Assembly: GCA_947479055.1 (NCBI GenBank)
Contig: CANJYE010000025.1
Location: 1 to 43,294, forward strand
Reading direction: 5' to 3'
Source: Erythrobacteraceae bacterium
Lineage (GTDB): Bacteria > Pseudomonadota > Alphaproteobacteria > Sphingomonadales > Sphingomonadaceae
Length of the DNA stretch: 43,294 nt
Shown: one piece after another, positions 8,781 through 16,626 of the stretch
How positions within the stretch are numbered: position 1 is the first letter of the stretch
Layout of the letters: each line of letters opens with the position of its first letter
Translations under genes and position numbers: made by a program
The notes under the pieces: generated by a model
Databases searched by the model: none
What the model saw: only the letters and a program-made list of their open reading frames with translations
Told to the model about the DNA's origin: nothing

Positions 8781-8873
8781 TGGCGGCAGGTATGGTGGCA
8801 AAATGCGGGCACGACAAGGCGTTGCGCGCGAAACCTTGCGCCGCCGGGGACGCGCTGGCAAAGGCTGGCCCCC

Positions 8874-11795
8874 ATGAGCACCGAGCTGGACAAGACATTC
8901 GACCCCGCCGCCATCGAAGCGCGCTGGTATACCCATTGGGAAGACAAGGGGCTGTTCCGGCCCGAGCGGCCAGCCGCCGTGCCCTTCACCATCGTCAACC
9001 CGCCGCCCAATGTGACCGGCTCCTTGCATATCGGCCATGCGCTGGACAACACGCTGCAGGATATCGTCATCCGCTATGAGCGGTTGCGCGGCAAGGATGC
9101 GCTGTGGGTGGTCGGCACCGACCATGCCGGGATCGCCACGCAGATGGTGGTGGAACGCCAGCTCGAAGCGGCGGGCGACAAACGCACCAATTATTCCCGC
9201 GAGGATTTCATCGCCAAGGTGTGGGAATGGAAAGCGGAAAGCGGCGGCACCATCACCCGCCAGCTGCGGCGGCTGGGCTGCTCGATGGACTGGTCACGCG
9301 AACAGTTCACGATGGACCCGCATTTCACCAAAGCCGTGGTGAAAGTGTTCGTCGATCTCTATAATCAGGGGCTCATTTACCGCGACAAGCGGCTGGTCAA
9401 CTGGGACCCCAAGCTCAAGACCGCGATTTCCGACCTCGAGGTGGAAACGCGCGAGGTGCAGGGCGGGTTCTGGCACTTCAGATATCCACTGGCCGATGGC
9501 GTGCGGCTGGACAACGGGCAGGACTATATCGAAGTCGCCACCACCCGGCCCGAAACGATGCTGGCCGACATGGCAGTGGCGGTGAATCCCGAAGACGCGC
9601 GTTATAGGTCCGTCATCGGCCAGCATGTAGTGCTGCCGATCACGGGCCGCCGCGTGCCGGTCGTGGCGGACGAGCACGCCGACCCCGAACTGGGCAGCGG
9701 CGCGGTGAAAATCACGCCGGGCCATGATTTCAACGATTTCGAAGTGGGCAAGCGCGCCGGGTTCAAGCCCGCCGAGATGCTCAACATGCTCGATGCCGAA
9801 GCCAATCTGGTGCAGACGGCGGACGGGCTGGTACCGGAGAAATATCTCGGGCTAGACCGCTTCGTGGTCCGCGAGATGGTGGTGGCCGACATGAAGGCGG
9901 CGGGCTGCCTCGTCCCGCATGTCGACAAGGACGGCACCGAGCACGAGGCCGAACCGCGCACGATCCAGACGCCCTATGGCGATCGCGGCGGCGTGGTGAT
10001 CGAACCCTGGCTGACCGACCAATGGTATGTCGATGCCGCCACGCTCGCCCAGCCGCCAATGCAGGCGGTGCGCGACGGGCGGATCGAGATTGTCCCCAAG
10101 ACATGGGAAAAGACCTTCTTCAACTGGATGGAAAACATCCAGCCGTGGTGCGTGAGCCGCCAGCTGTGGTGGGGGCACCGGATTCCGGCGTGGTATGGGC
10201 CAACCAAAGACTTCGTCGTTGCATTCGCAAAAGGTGACGGATCAGAAATATCCCTCCTTGAAAATGGCAGAATCCCTGAGCAGACCTTCGTCTGCGATAC
10301 GGAGGAAGAGGCACGCATCAGTGCAGCCGCATACTACGGGGACGAAATCGCCTTAGTTTTTGGTGACGAGGACCTTATCAAGCCAGACGCGCGACCAGCC
10401 GCTCACGTAGGCCGTGACCCCGACGTCCTCGACACCTGGTTCTCCTCCGCGCTGTGGCCCTTCGCCACGCTGGGCTGGCCGGAGGACGATGCAACTCCCC
10501 TCCCGCTTGCGGGAGGGGCCGGGGGTGGGCCTGATGGCGCGCAGGCCGCTCCGGGCCAGCCCACCCCCCAGCCCCCTCCCGCAAGCGGGAGGGGGAGCAG
10601 CTTGCTCGCCCGCCATTACCCCAATGACCTGCTCATTTCCGGCTTCGACATCCTGTTCTTCTGGGATGCGCGAATGGCGATGCAGGGGATGCATTTCATG
10701 GAGGATGTGCCGTGGAAGCGGCTATACCTGCATGGACTGGTCCGCGCTGCCGATGGCGCGAAGATGTCCAAGTCCAAGGGCAATGTGGTCGATCCGCTGC
10801 TGCTGATCGACCAGTACGGTGCCGATGCGCTGCGCTTCTTCATGGCGGCGATGGAAAGCCAGGGCCGCGACGTGAAGATGGATGAACGGCGGGTGGAGGG
10901 CTATCGCAACTTCGCCACCAAGCTGTGGAACGCCGCGCGGTTCTGCCAGTCCAACGGCATTTCCGCCTCGACCACGCTTGCCGCGCCCGCAGCAAAATCT
11001 GCGGTAAATCGCTGGATTATCGGCGAAGTGGTGGAAACGCTGGCGGAACTGGACAAGGCCATGGCCGAACTGCGTTTCGACGCGGCAGCCAATGCGATCT
11101 ACCACTTCGTCTGGGACCAGTTCTGCGACTGGTACATCGAACTGATCAAGGGCTCGTTCGACGCGGAGACCAAGGCGGTCGCCGGCTGGGTGCTCGACCA
11201 GATCCTCGTCATGCTGCACCCGTTCATGCCGTTCGTGACCGAGGAATTGTGGAGCAAGATGGGCGCACGGCCCTGTGAGCTGATCGTGGCGCAATGGCCC
11301 GAGCCGGGCGTGGGCGTGGATGCGGAGGCCAAGCGCGAGGTCGAATGGCTGATCGCGCTGGTCGGCAATCTGCGCGCCGCGAAGAACGAACTGGGCATCG
11401 CCCCCGGCGCGAAGCTCGACGCCTTCCTGCCCGAACCGAGCACCACGACCCGCGCGATCATCGATGCCAACGCCGGGGCGATCGACCGGCTGGCCCGGCT
11501 CAACTCGATCCGCTTCGAGGCTGCCCCGCAAGGCGCAGCGATGCAGATCGGCGCAGGCGATGCCAATATCATCGTGCCGCTGGAAGGCATCATCGACATC
11601 GCCGCCGAAAAGTCCCGCCTCGCCAAGGCCCTCGAAGCCTCGCGCAAGGAAGCCAGATCGCTCGAAACCCGCCTCGGCAATCCCGCCTTTGTCGAGAAGG
11701 CCAGGCCCGAAGCGGTCGAGAAGGCCCGCGCCGACCATGCCGCCCATGCGGCGGAAGCGGAACGGCTGGCGGCGGCCCTTGCGCGATTGGGTTAG
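8874..11795 (+). CDS. valS: Valyl-tRNA synthetase
   Basis: Charges tRNA-Val with valine; class Ia enzyme of 973 aa. HIGH motif is HIGH at residues 52-55 ([14 protein letters not shown]), KMSKS motif at ~630-634 ([14 protein letters not shown]). The CP1 editing domain lies between ([22 protein letters not shown]), then the anticodon-binding helices, and a C-terminal coiled-coil arm at ~905-973. Two oddities: bases ~10200-10400 encode an extended loop before [10 protein letters not shown] with visibly lower G+C and different codon use; and bases 10498-10595 are a GC-rich palindromic element read through in frame, adding ~35 Pro/Gly/Ala-rich residues between LGWPEDD and [15 protein letters not shown] at 8874 is preferred; upstream in-frame codons lie in the divergent promoter. 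Confidence 0.95.
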   Translation: MSTELDKTFDPAAIEARWYTHWEDKGLFRPERPAAVPFTIVNPPPNVTGSLHIGHALDNTLQDIVIRYERLRGKDALWVVGTDHAGIATQMVVERQLEAAGDKRTNYSREDFIAKVWEWKAESGGTITRQLRRLGCSMDWSREQFTMDPHFTKAVVKVFVDLYNQGLIYRDKRLVNWDPKLKTAISDLEVETREVQGGFWHFRYPLADGVRLDNGQDYIEVATTRPETMLADMAVAVNPEDARYRSVIGQHVVLPITGRRVPVVADEHADPELGSGAVKITPGHDFNDFEVGKRAGFKPAEMLNMLDAEANLVQTADGLVPEKYLGLDRFVVREMVVADMKAAGCLVPHVDKDGTEHEAEPRTIQTPYGDRGGVVIEPWLTDQWYVDAATLAQPPMQAVRDGRIEIVPKTWEKTFFNWMENIQPWCVSRQLWWGHRIPAWYGPTKDFVVAFAKGDGSEISLLENGRIPEQTFVCDTEEEARISAAAYYGDEIALVFGDEDLIKPDARPAAHVGRDPDVLDTWFSSALWPFATLGWPEDDATPLPLAGGAGGGPDGAQAAPGQPTPQPPPASGRGSSLLARHYPNDLLISGFDILFFWDARMAMQGMHFMEDVPWKRLYLHGLVRAADGAKMSKSKGNVVDPLLLIDQYGADALRFFMAAMESQGRDVKMDERRVEGYRNFATKLWNAARFCQSNGISASTTLAAPAAKSAVNRWIIGEVVETLAELDKAMAELRFDAAANAIYHFVWDQFCDWYIELIKGSFDAETKAVAGWVLDQILVMLHPFMPFVTEELWSKMGARPCELIVAQWPEPGVGVDAEAKREVEWLIALVGNLRAAKNELGIAPGAKLDAFLPEPSTTTRAIIDANAGAIDRLARLNSIRFEAAPQGAAMQIGAGDANIIVPLEGIIDIAAEKSRLAKALEASRKEARSLETRLGNPAFVEKARPEAVEKARADHAAHAAEAERLAAALARLG
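10498..10595. repeat. GC-rich palindromic element inserted in valS
   Basis: The ends are two 22-24 base palindromes (CCCCTCCCGC-TT-GCGGGAGGGG, 10498-10519, and its AA-centred counterpart, 10572-10595). Between them GGGGGTGGGC (from about 10522) is answered by GCCCACCCCC near 10560-10569, so the whole 98-bp unit can fold as one long hairpin. It resembles the dispersed REP-like palindromes common in sphingomonad intergenic DNA. Here it is translated within ValRS without breaking the frame. Confidence 0.8.
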
Positions 11796-11805
11796 AGTGA
11801 TCGAC

Positions 11806-11830
11806 TTGCCCCTCCCCGCGGGCAGGGCAA
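11806..11830 (+). terminator. Probable valS terminator
   Basis: TTGCCC and GGGCAA form the outer stem and CCC/GGG an inner stem, starting 10 bases after the valS stop. No T-tract follows, so it is a GC-rich hairpin terminator at best. Confidence 0.45.
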
Positions 11831-11844
11831 TCGCATGCATCAAT

Positions 11845-11986
11845 CCGTCATCCTGAACTCGTTTCAGGATCCATTTCTCCGCTCACCCGGAGCGTGCATT
11901 TCGGGAGAAGGCCTGGCGGTTTGCGCCAATCCTGCTCGCTCCGGGCTTGCCGCATGATGGACCCTGAAACGAGTTCAGGGTGACGG
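11845..11986. repeat. 29-bp inverted repeat pair between valS and queE
   Basis: The arms at 11845-11873 and 11958-11986 are reverse complements with 27 of 29 positions matching; each arm contains CCTGAAACGAGTTCAGG, which is itself near-palindromic. An 84-base spacer separates them. This is the form of a dispersed mobile palindrome rather than a gene. In the rest of the 431-bp gap (11796-12226) I see only the hairpin upstream and the motif cluster described separately. Confidence 0.8.
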
Positions 11987-12119
11987 ACTCGGGGGATGTG
12001 CGGGAGTTTGCGATGGCCCTGCCCCCACGAAGAATTTTCCTACAGCGCCGGATTGTGGCATGGCCCAATCCATGCCCGATCCTGCGCCCTTCCCGTTTGC
12101 GAAAAAAATATCGGCAAAG

Positions 12120-12211
12120 TGTCACCCGGCCGATATAGGCTATTTTATTCGTATTTCCAGTGCCTTATCGATTAATTCCAAGGGTGACGCGGTGTCACCT
12201 TTGTCACCCGG
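12120..12211. promoter_or_regulatory. Cluster of GTCACC motifs upstream of queE
   Basis: TGTCACCCGG occurs at 12120-12129 and 12202-12211, TGTCACC at 12193-12199, and the inverse GGGTGAC at 12182-12188. The last three form a compact array ending 16 bases before the queE start. The DNA between (12100-12180) is AT-rich for this window, as expected for a promoter. A repressor or activator site is inferred; the regulator is unknown. Confidence 0.35.
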
Positions 12212-12226
12212 TCGGGCGGCTCTGCC

Positions 12227-12961
12227 ATGCCCCTGACCCTCGCCACCACCACCCCGGGTGAACCCGAAATCTTCGCCTCGTTGCAGGGCGAAGGGCCTTC
12301 TGCCGGGCGGCCATCGGTGTTCATCCGCCTGTCGCGCTGCAACCTCGCCTGCGTGTGGTGCGACACCGCCTACAGCTGGCGCTTTTTCGGCGACAACCGA
12401 CCGCATCGCGACGGGCTGGACTTCGCCCGCGCCACCAACCAGCTGTCCGTGCCCGAAGCGGATGCCGCCGCGCGGATCGTGGCGCTCAAGGGCAATCGGC
12501 TCGTCATCACCGGAGGCGAGCCGCTGTTGCAGGGCCCCGCTCTCGCCCGAATGCTGGAATTGCTGCCCGCGATGCATGTCGAGGTGGAAACCAACGGCAC
12601 GATCGCCCCGCCGCTCGCGCTCGACGCGCTGGTCCAGCAGTACAACGTCAGCCCCAAACTGGCGCACAGCGGCAATCCGGCGAGCATCGCGCTGCTGCCG
12701 GAGCGGCTGGCGGCCTGGGCGGCAGACCCGCGCGCCTGGTTCAAATTCGTGATCGCAACGCCCGGCGATGTGGTCGAAGTTCTCGCGCTCGCAAGCGATT
12801 ACACCATCCCGGCGGAACGCATCTTCCTGATGCCCGAAGGCACCGCCAGCGCGACCCTGCGCGAGCGGGAGGTTTGGCTGGCGGAGTTGTGCCTTGCCCA
12901 TGGTTTCCGGATGAGCGACCGGCTGCATATCCACCTTTACGGCGATACGCGCGGGACGTAG
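12227..12961 (+). CDS. queE: 7-carboxy-7-deazaguanine synthase (radical SAM)
   Basis: Converts 6-carboxytetrahydropterin to 7-carboxy-7-deazaguanine in queuosine (preQ0) biosynthesis. The 244-aa protein has the radical SAM cluster CNLACVWC (Cys38, Cys42, Cys45; CX3CX2C) preceded by the substrate-binding SLQGEGPSAGRPSVFIR, and the SAM-binding TGGEPLLQ. The C-terminal SDRLHIHLYGDTRGT agrees with the family. Other que genes are not in the window. The leader holds a GTCACC repeat cluster but nothing matching a preQ1 riboswitch. Confidence 0.92.
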   Translation: MPLTLATTTPGEPEIFASLQGEGPSAGRPSVFIRLSRCNLACVWCDTAYSWRFFGDNRPHRDGLDFARATNQLSVPEADAAARIVALKGNRLVITGGEPLLQGPALARMLELLPAMHVEVETNGTIAPPLALDALVQQYNVSPKLAHSGNPASIALLPERLAAWAADPRAWFKFVIATPGDVVEVLALASDYTIPAERIFLMPEGTASATLREREVWLAELCLAHGFRMSDRLHIHLYGDTRGT

Positions 12962-12982
12962 CTGTTTGCCTCTAGCGCCGGC

Positions 12983-12998
12983 GGGGCCATCCGGCCCC
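12983..12998. terminator. Hairpin between convergent queE and the HerA-like gene
   Basis: GGGGCC-ATCC-GGCCCC stem followed by TT, 22 bases after the queE stop. It may terminate queE, or transcription arriving from the opposite strand. Confidence 0.45.
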
Positions 12999-13047
12999 TT
13001 GGCTATCCTCGCGCCTTGCGGCGCTGCGGGCGGCCGGTCGGCCTTGC

Positions 13048-13062
13048 GGAGCCTGCGGCTCC
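13048..13062. terminator. Hairpin past the HerA-like gene
   Basis: GGAGCC-TGC-GGCTCC stem 26 bases beyond the stop of the minus-strand ATPase gene. Probably part of a bidirectional termination zone with the hairpin at 12983; no T-run. Confidence 0.35.
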
Positions 13063-13087
13063 GGGGAGCTCTTGAGGCGTGGCAGGC

Positions 13088-14785
13088 CTACCGGCCCTGT
13101 GCGCGCCAGCGTTCGACCGTGCGGTGGACAGCATCCTCTTCGCCACCGGTGCCGCGCCACAGATCGGTGAAGCTGGGGTCTTCGGAGGCCGGGCGCTTCA
13201 TTTCGTCGAGCGTGTCGAAAACCACCCGGATCGGGATCGACACGCCTTCGCCGCAGATGATGCATTCTCGGTTGCGCAGTGCGGGGATCGAATCGAGGAA
13301 ACCGCGCGCGCCTTCGGGCATGGCCGCCTTGACGAAGGACTGGTCGCGATCATTGTTGAGCCGCATCGAAATGATCGTGCCGCACTGCGACAGCACGCCT
13401 TCGGCGAGGTCCGACGGGCGCTGCGTGATGAGGCCCAGTGAAATGCCGTATTTGCGGCCTTCCTTGGCGATGCGCGAGAGGATCTTGCCAACCGAAGAGC
13501 CGTCGGCGTTCTTCTCGTTTGGGACGTAGCGGTGCGCTTCCTCGCACACCAGCAGGATCGGCCGGGTCTTTTCCTCGCGGCCCCAGATGGCGAAATCGAA
13601 CACCAGCCGACTGAGCACGGCGACCACGGTGGATGTGATGTCCGACGGCACGCCCGAAACGTCGATGATCGAGATCGGCTTGCCCGAACCGGGCATGCGG
13701 AACACCTTGGCAATGAATTCGGCCATGGTATCGCCCACCAGCATGCCCGAAAACATGAACTGATAACGCGGATCGGCCTTCAACTCGTCGATCTTGGTCT
13801 TGATCCGCATGAACGGCGCGGAGGAGCTGGCCTTGTCGAGCCGACCCATCTCGTTCTGGAGAATATTGGTGAGGTCGGACAGGAGATATGGGATCGGCGC
13901 ATCGACCGTGATCTTGCCGAGCGATTCGGTCAGCCGGTTCTTGGAACGCGCGGCCAGCAGGCATTTGGCGAGGATGTCGGCATCCTCTTCGCGAGCATTG
14001 CCGCTGGACGTGAGGAAGACCTCGCAATGCTCCTCGAAGTTCATAAGCCAGTAGGGCATCTGCAGGTTCGAAACATCGAGCAGCAGGCCATTGTTCTTGA
14101 ATGCGGCGGCATATTCGCCGTGCGGGTCGATCATCACGATATGGCCGTCGGGAGCCGACTCGCAGATCTTGTGCAGGATCAGCGCAGCACCGGTCGACTT
14201 GCCGGTGCCGGTCGAACCGAGCAGAGCGAAATGCTTGCCAAGGAATGCGTCGATATAGATTCCGGCGCGGATATCCTCGGTCGGATAGACCGTGCCGATC
14301 TGGATGCTGGAACGGCCGTCGCTGGCATAGATCTGGCGCAGGTCCGCGCTGCTGGCGGGATAGACCAGACCGCCAGGAATGGGATAGCGGGTTACGCCGC
14401 GACGGAAGCGGTGGATGCGGCCGGTCAGCCGCTCCTCGTCGCCCTCGCCGAGGAAATCGATCGTGGCGATGATCGCGTTCTTGGTGCGCGCATCCTTCTT
14501 CTGGGTGCGCACGCTGGCCAGCAGCCAGCTGTTGCCGACGCGGATCTTGACCTGGCTACCGACCTGCCCGGCAAGCACAATCGATGGATCGGCATCATCC
14601 ATGCAATCGTTGATACGTTGCGGATCGAGCGCAATCTGCGAATGGGAACCGGCGATTTCGAGCACCACGCCAATCGGGGAAGAGGCATTGTCGGCCGCCA
14701 GCGCATGGTCAGCCATGGGGCTGTAATCTCCCGACTCCGGCGCCGGATGCGCGTCGTGGAACGAGTGGTTCGAGACGTCGGTCAT
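13088..14785 (-). CDS. HerA-like ATPase/helicase (DUF87 family)
   Basis: A 565-aa HerA/FtsK-superfamily P-loop ATPase. An N-terminal HAS-barrel-like beta domain spans about residues 35-140. The motor follows: Walker A GSTGTGKS (190-197), DPHGEYAAAF, the Walker B-like LLVCEEAHRYVP near 400, and GLITQRPSDLAE, typical of HerA. In archaea HerA works with the nuclease NurA in DNA-end resection; bacterial homologues also occur alone or in defence operons. No nuclease or defence partner adjoins it here, so it looks like the stand-alone alphaproteobacterial form. A perfect CTTAACC/GGTTAAG inverted repeat lies 40-59 bp upstream of the ATG. Confidence 0.85.
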   Translation of the reverse strand: MTDVSNHSFHDAHPAPESGDYSPMADHALAADNASSPIGVVLEIAGSHSQIALDPQRINDCMDDADPSIVLAGQVGSQVKIRVGNSWLLASVRTQKKDARTKNAIIATIDFLGEGDEERLTGRIHRFRRGVTRYPIPGGLVYPASSADLRQIYASDGRSSIQIGTVYPTEDIRAGIYIDAFLGKHFALLGSTGTGKSTGAALILHKICESAPDGHIVMIDPHGEYAAAFKNNGLLLDVSNLQMPYWLMNFEEHCEVFLTSSGNAREEDADILAKCLLAARSKNRLTESLGKITVDAPIPYLLSDLTNILQNEMGRLDKASSSAPFMRIKTKIDELKADPRYQFMFSGMLVGDTMAEFIAKVFRMPGSGKPISIIDVSGVPSDITSTVVAVLSRLVFDFAIWGREEKTRPILLVCEEAHRYVPNEKNADGSSVGKILSRIAKEGRKYGISLGLITQRPSDLAEGVLSQCGTIISMRLNNDRDQSFVKAAMPEGARGFLDSIPALRNRECIICGEGVSIPIRVVFDTLDEMKRPASEDPSFTDLWRGTGGEEDAVHRTVERWRAQGR

Positions 14786-14824
14786 GCGAGACAGCCTGCC
14801 CTGTTTACTTGCGGTCAGGCCCGA

Positions 14825-14844
14825 CTTAACCCGAGACGGTTAAG
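14825..14844. promoter_or_regulatory. Inverted repeat upstream of the HerA-like gene
   Basis: CTTAACC (14825-14831) and GGTTAAG (14838-14844) are perfect inverse arms around six bases. The position upstream of the start at 14785 suits an operator. TTAA half-sites recall CtrA boxes, but the spacing (10 bases) differs from the usual seven. Confidence 0.35.
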
Positions 14845-14885
14845 ATCGTGTCAACCGCCCGGAGGTTGTCAGGTCGCACAGCGCG

Positions 14886-15638
14886 TCAGACCAGCACAAA
14901 CAGGCGACCGGCAAGCCAGCCCATCGACACCGACACCGCCACCGCCAGCAGTCCGTAGAGCAGCGCCTGTTCCTGCGCGAACAATGCAACAAAGCGCTCG
15001 AAACCAAGCTTGCGCACCTCGACATCGGCAGTGGCCGAAGCGATAACCTGGCCATCCCTGATAGCGAAGGTTTCCGCCGTGTAGCGGCCGATCTGCACGC
15101 TGGAGGGCAGCGCGATACGTGCCTGGTAAAGCACCTGCTCGCTGATCCGCACGCCCCTTGCGCTCTCGCTGTAAAGCCCCTGCCGTTTGCGCAGATCGAC
15201 CAGACCCGCGGTGAAGCGCTGCTGCTGGGCCGGGTCGATCGCGCCGATCGGCGAAAGTTGCAGCCAGTTCAGACCAAGCTCGAAGATCGCGGCGGTGCGT
15301 TCGTCCACGATCTTCGCAATCGGGCGGGACGATGCCACCGCGAAGAAGGACGGGGCGGAACGGAAATCGCTGCTTTGCGCATTGACCCAGATGCCCGCGA
15401 TCTTCTGCTTTTCGCGCAGGCGGATCGCCTGGGTCGGACCTTTCAGGACCACGACGATATCGTAATCGCGCCCGGCGCGGCTGCCGTCGGGATCGAGGAT
15501 TGCACCGAAGAGCAGCAGTTCCGTGCCGGTGAAACCCTGCCGCACCTGGATTTCGTGCTGCGACACTTCCGGCACCAGGATCGGGTCGCGCGCACCGACC
15601 AGCAAGAACAGCGCGATGAGGGCGAACAGCCGCTTCAC
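14886..15638 (-). CDS. TIGR02186-type transmembrane protein, partner of TauE/SafE permease
   Basis: A 250-aa protein matching the TIGR02186 family of alphaproteobacterial membrane proteins of unknown function. An N-terminal signal segment (MKRLFALIALFLLVGA) is followed by a periplasmic beta-rich region with VSQHEIQVRQGFTGTELLLFG and GPTQAIRLREKQKIAGIWVN, and a single C-terminal helix (ALLYGLLAVAVSVSMGWLAG). It starts with GTG at 15638, overlapping the stop of the upstream permease gene as GTGA, so the two are coupled. The pair is known as conserved in the class; a joint role in exporting sulfite or another anion is inferred only. Confidence 0.82.
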   Translation of the reverse strand: MKRLFALIALFLLVGARDPILVPEVSQHEIQVRQGFTGTELLLFGAILDPDGSRAGRDYDIVVVLKGPTQAIRLREKQKIAGIWVNAQSSDFRSAPSFFAVASSRPIAKIVDERTAAIFELGLNWLQLSPIGAIDPAQQQRFTAGLVDLRKRQGLYSESARGVRISEQVLYQARIALPSSVQIGRYTAETFAIRDGQVIASATADVEVRKLGFERFVALFAQEQALLYGLLAVAVSVSMGWLAGRLFVLV

Positions 15639-16549
15639 AGCGGAGTCACCGAATAGATTTCGGGCGGGCGGATACCCAGTTCGAACGCCATCCGCAGCGC
15701 GATGACGCTGACGATCGCGGCCAGCAACAGGCGCAGCCGCACCGGGTTGACCTTCTGGGCCATCACCGCGCCGATCTGCGCGCCCGAGACCGAGCCGAGC
15801 AACAGCAGCGTCGCCAGCACGATGTCCACCGCCTTGGTGGTCAGCGCGTGCATCATGGTGGTGGCGATGGTCACGAACAGGATCTGGAACAGCGAGGTGC
15901 CGACCACGACATTGGCACTGACGCCCAGGATATAGAGCATCGCCGGCACCAGCAGGAAACCGCCGCCGATGCCCATCAGCATGGTAAGGATGCCGACCAC
16001 CATGCCCAGCATGAGCGGGGCCAGCGGCGAGATATAGAGGCCCGAGCGATAGAACCGCCAGCGCAACGGCAAGCTGGCGACCAGCGGATGGTGGCGGCGC
16101 TTCTGCGGCAATGGTGCCGGTCCGCCATGCTCCGCGCGAAGGGCCTGGATGCTCTCACGCCCCATTAACGTGCCGATCGTGCCCAGCAGCACGACGTAGA
16201 GGATGTTTATGATCGTATCGATCTGGCCAAGCGCGGTGAGCAGGTTGAACAGCAGCGCGCCGATCCCCGAGCCGAGAATGCCGCCCGCAACCATCACCAT
16301 CCCGAGCTGGTAATCAACTCCATTGCGGCGGCGATGGGCAAACACGCCCGACACGCTCGCGCCGGTGACCTGGCTGGCGGCGGAAGCGGCCGCGACTGTG
16401 GGCGGTACGCCATAGAAGATTAGCAGCGGCGTGGTCAGGAACCCGCCGCCAACGCCAAACAGGCCCGAAAGGATGCCGGTCAGCCCGCCCAGCAGGACGA
16501 TGAGCAACCCGTTGACCGACAGATTGGCGATAGGGAGATAGACGTCCAT
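15635..16549 (-). CDS. Sulfite exporter TauE/SafE family protein
   Basis: A 304-aa permease of the TSUP family, with about eight hydrophobic segments. The two family repeats are seen: GLTGILSGLFGVGGGFLTTPLL near the N-terminus and VVGILTMLMGIGGGFLLVPAML in the second half, each with a G-x-GGG core. Family members move sulfite, sulfonates or sulfur intermediates, but the substrate here cannot be told. It is co-translated with the TIGR02186 gene downstream and separated by 77 bp from the NfrA-like gene upstream. Confidence 0.88.
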   Translation of the reverse strand: MDVYLPIANLSVNGLLIVLLGGLTGILSGLFGVGGGFLTTPLLIFYGVPPTVAAASAASQVTGASVSGVFAHRRRNGVDYQLGMVMVAGGILGSGIGALLFNLLTALGQIDTIINILYVVLLGTIGTLMGRESIQALRAEHGGPAPLPQKRRHHPLVASLPLRWRFYRSGLYISPLAPLMLGMVVGILTMLMGIGGGFLLVPAMLYILGVSANVVVGTSLFQILFVTIATTMMHALTTKAVDIVLATLLLLGSVSGAQIGAVMAQKVNPVRLRLLLAAIVSVIALRMAFELGIRPPEIYSVTPL

Positions 16550-16626
16550 CGGCTCAAGCTACGGTGCGAAACCGCCAATCGCAACAGCGGCCGGAACAGC
16601 GCGGGCGGGCGCTGCCGCCGCATAGG

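Noticed and set aside
8352..8873. Longer valS start reaching into the permease gene
   Set aside because: The added 174 codons are antisense to the permease; the ValRS N-terminus [11 protein letters not shown] begins at 8874.
12100..12226. preQ1 riboswitch before queE
   Set aside because: No match to the short preQ1-I stem with A-rich tail, nor to preQ1-II; the notable feature is a DNA motif cluster.
13532..15046. A 504-codon open frame opposite the HerA-like gene
   Set aside because: The minus strand has clear Walker motifs; this frame has none and shows the composition of a shadow.
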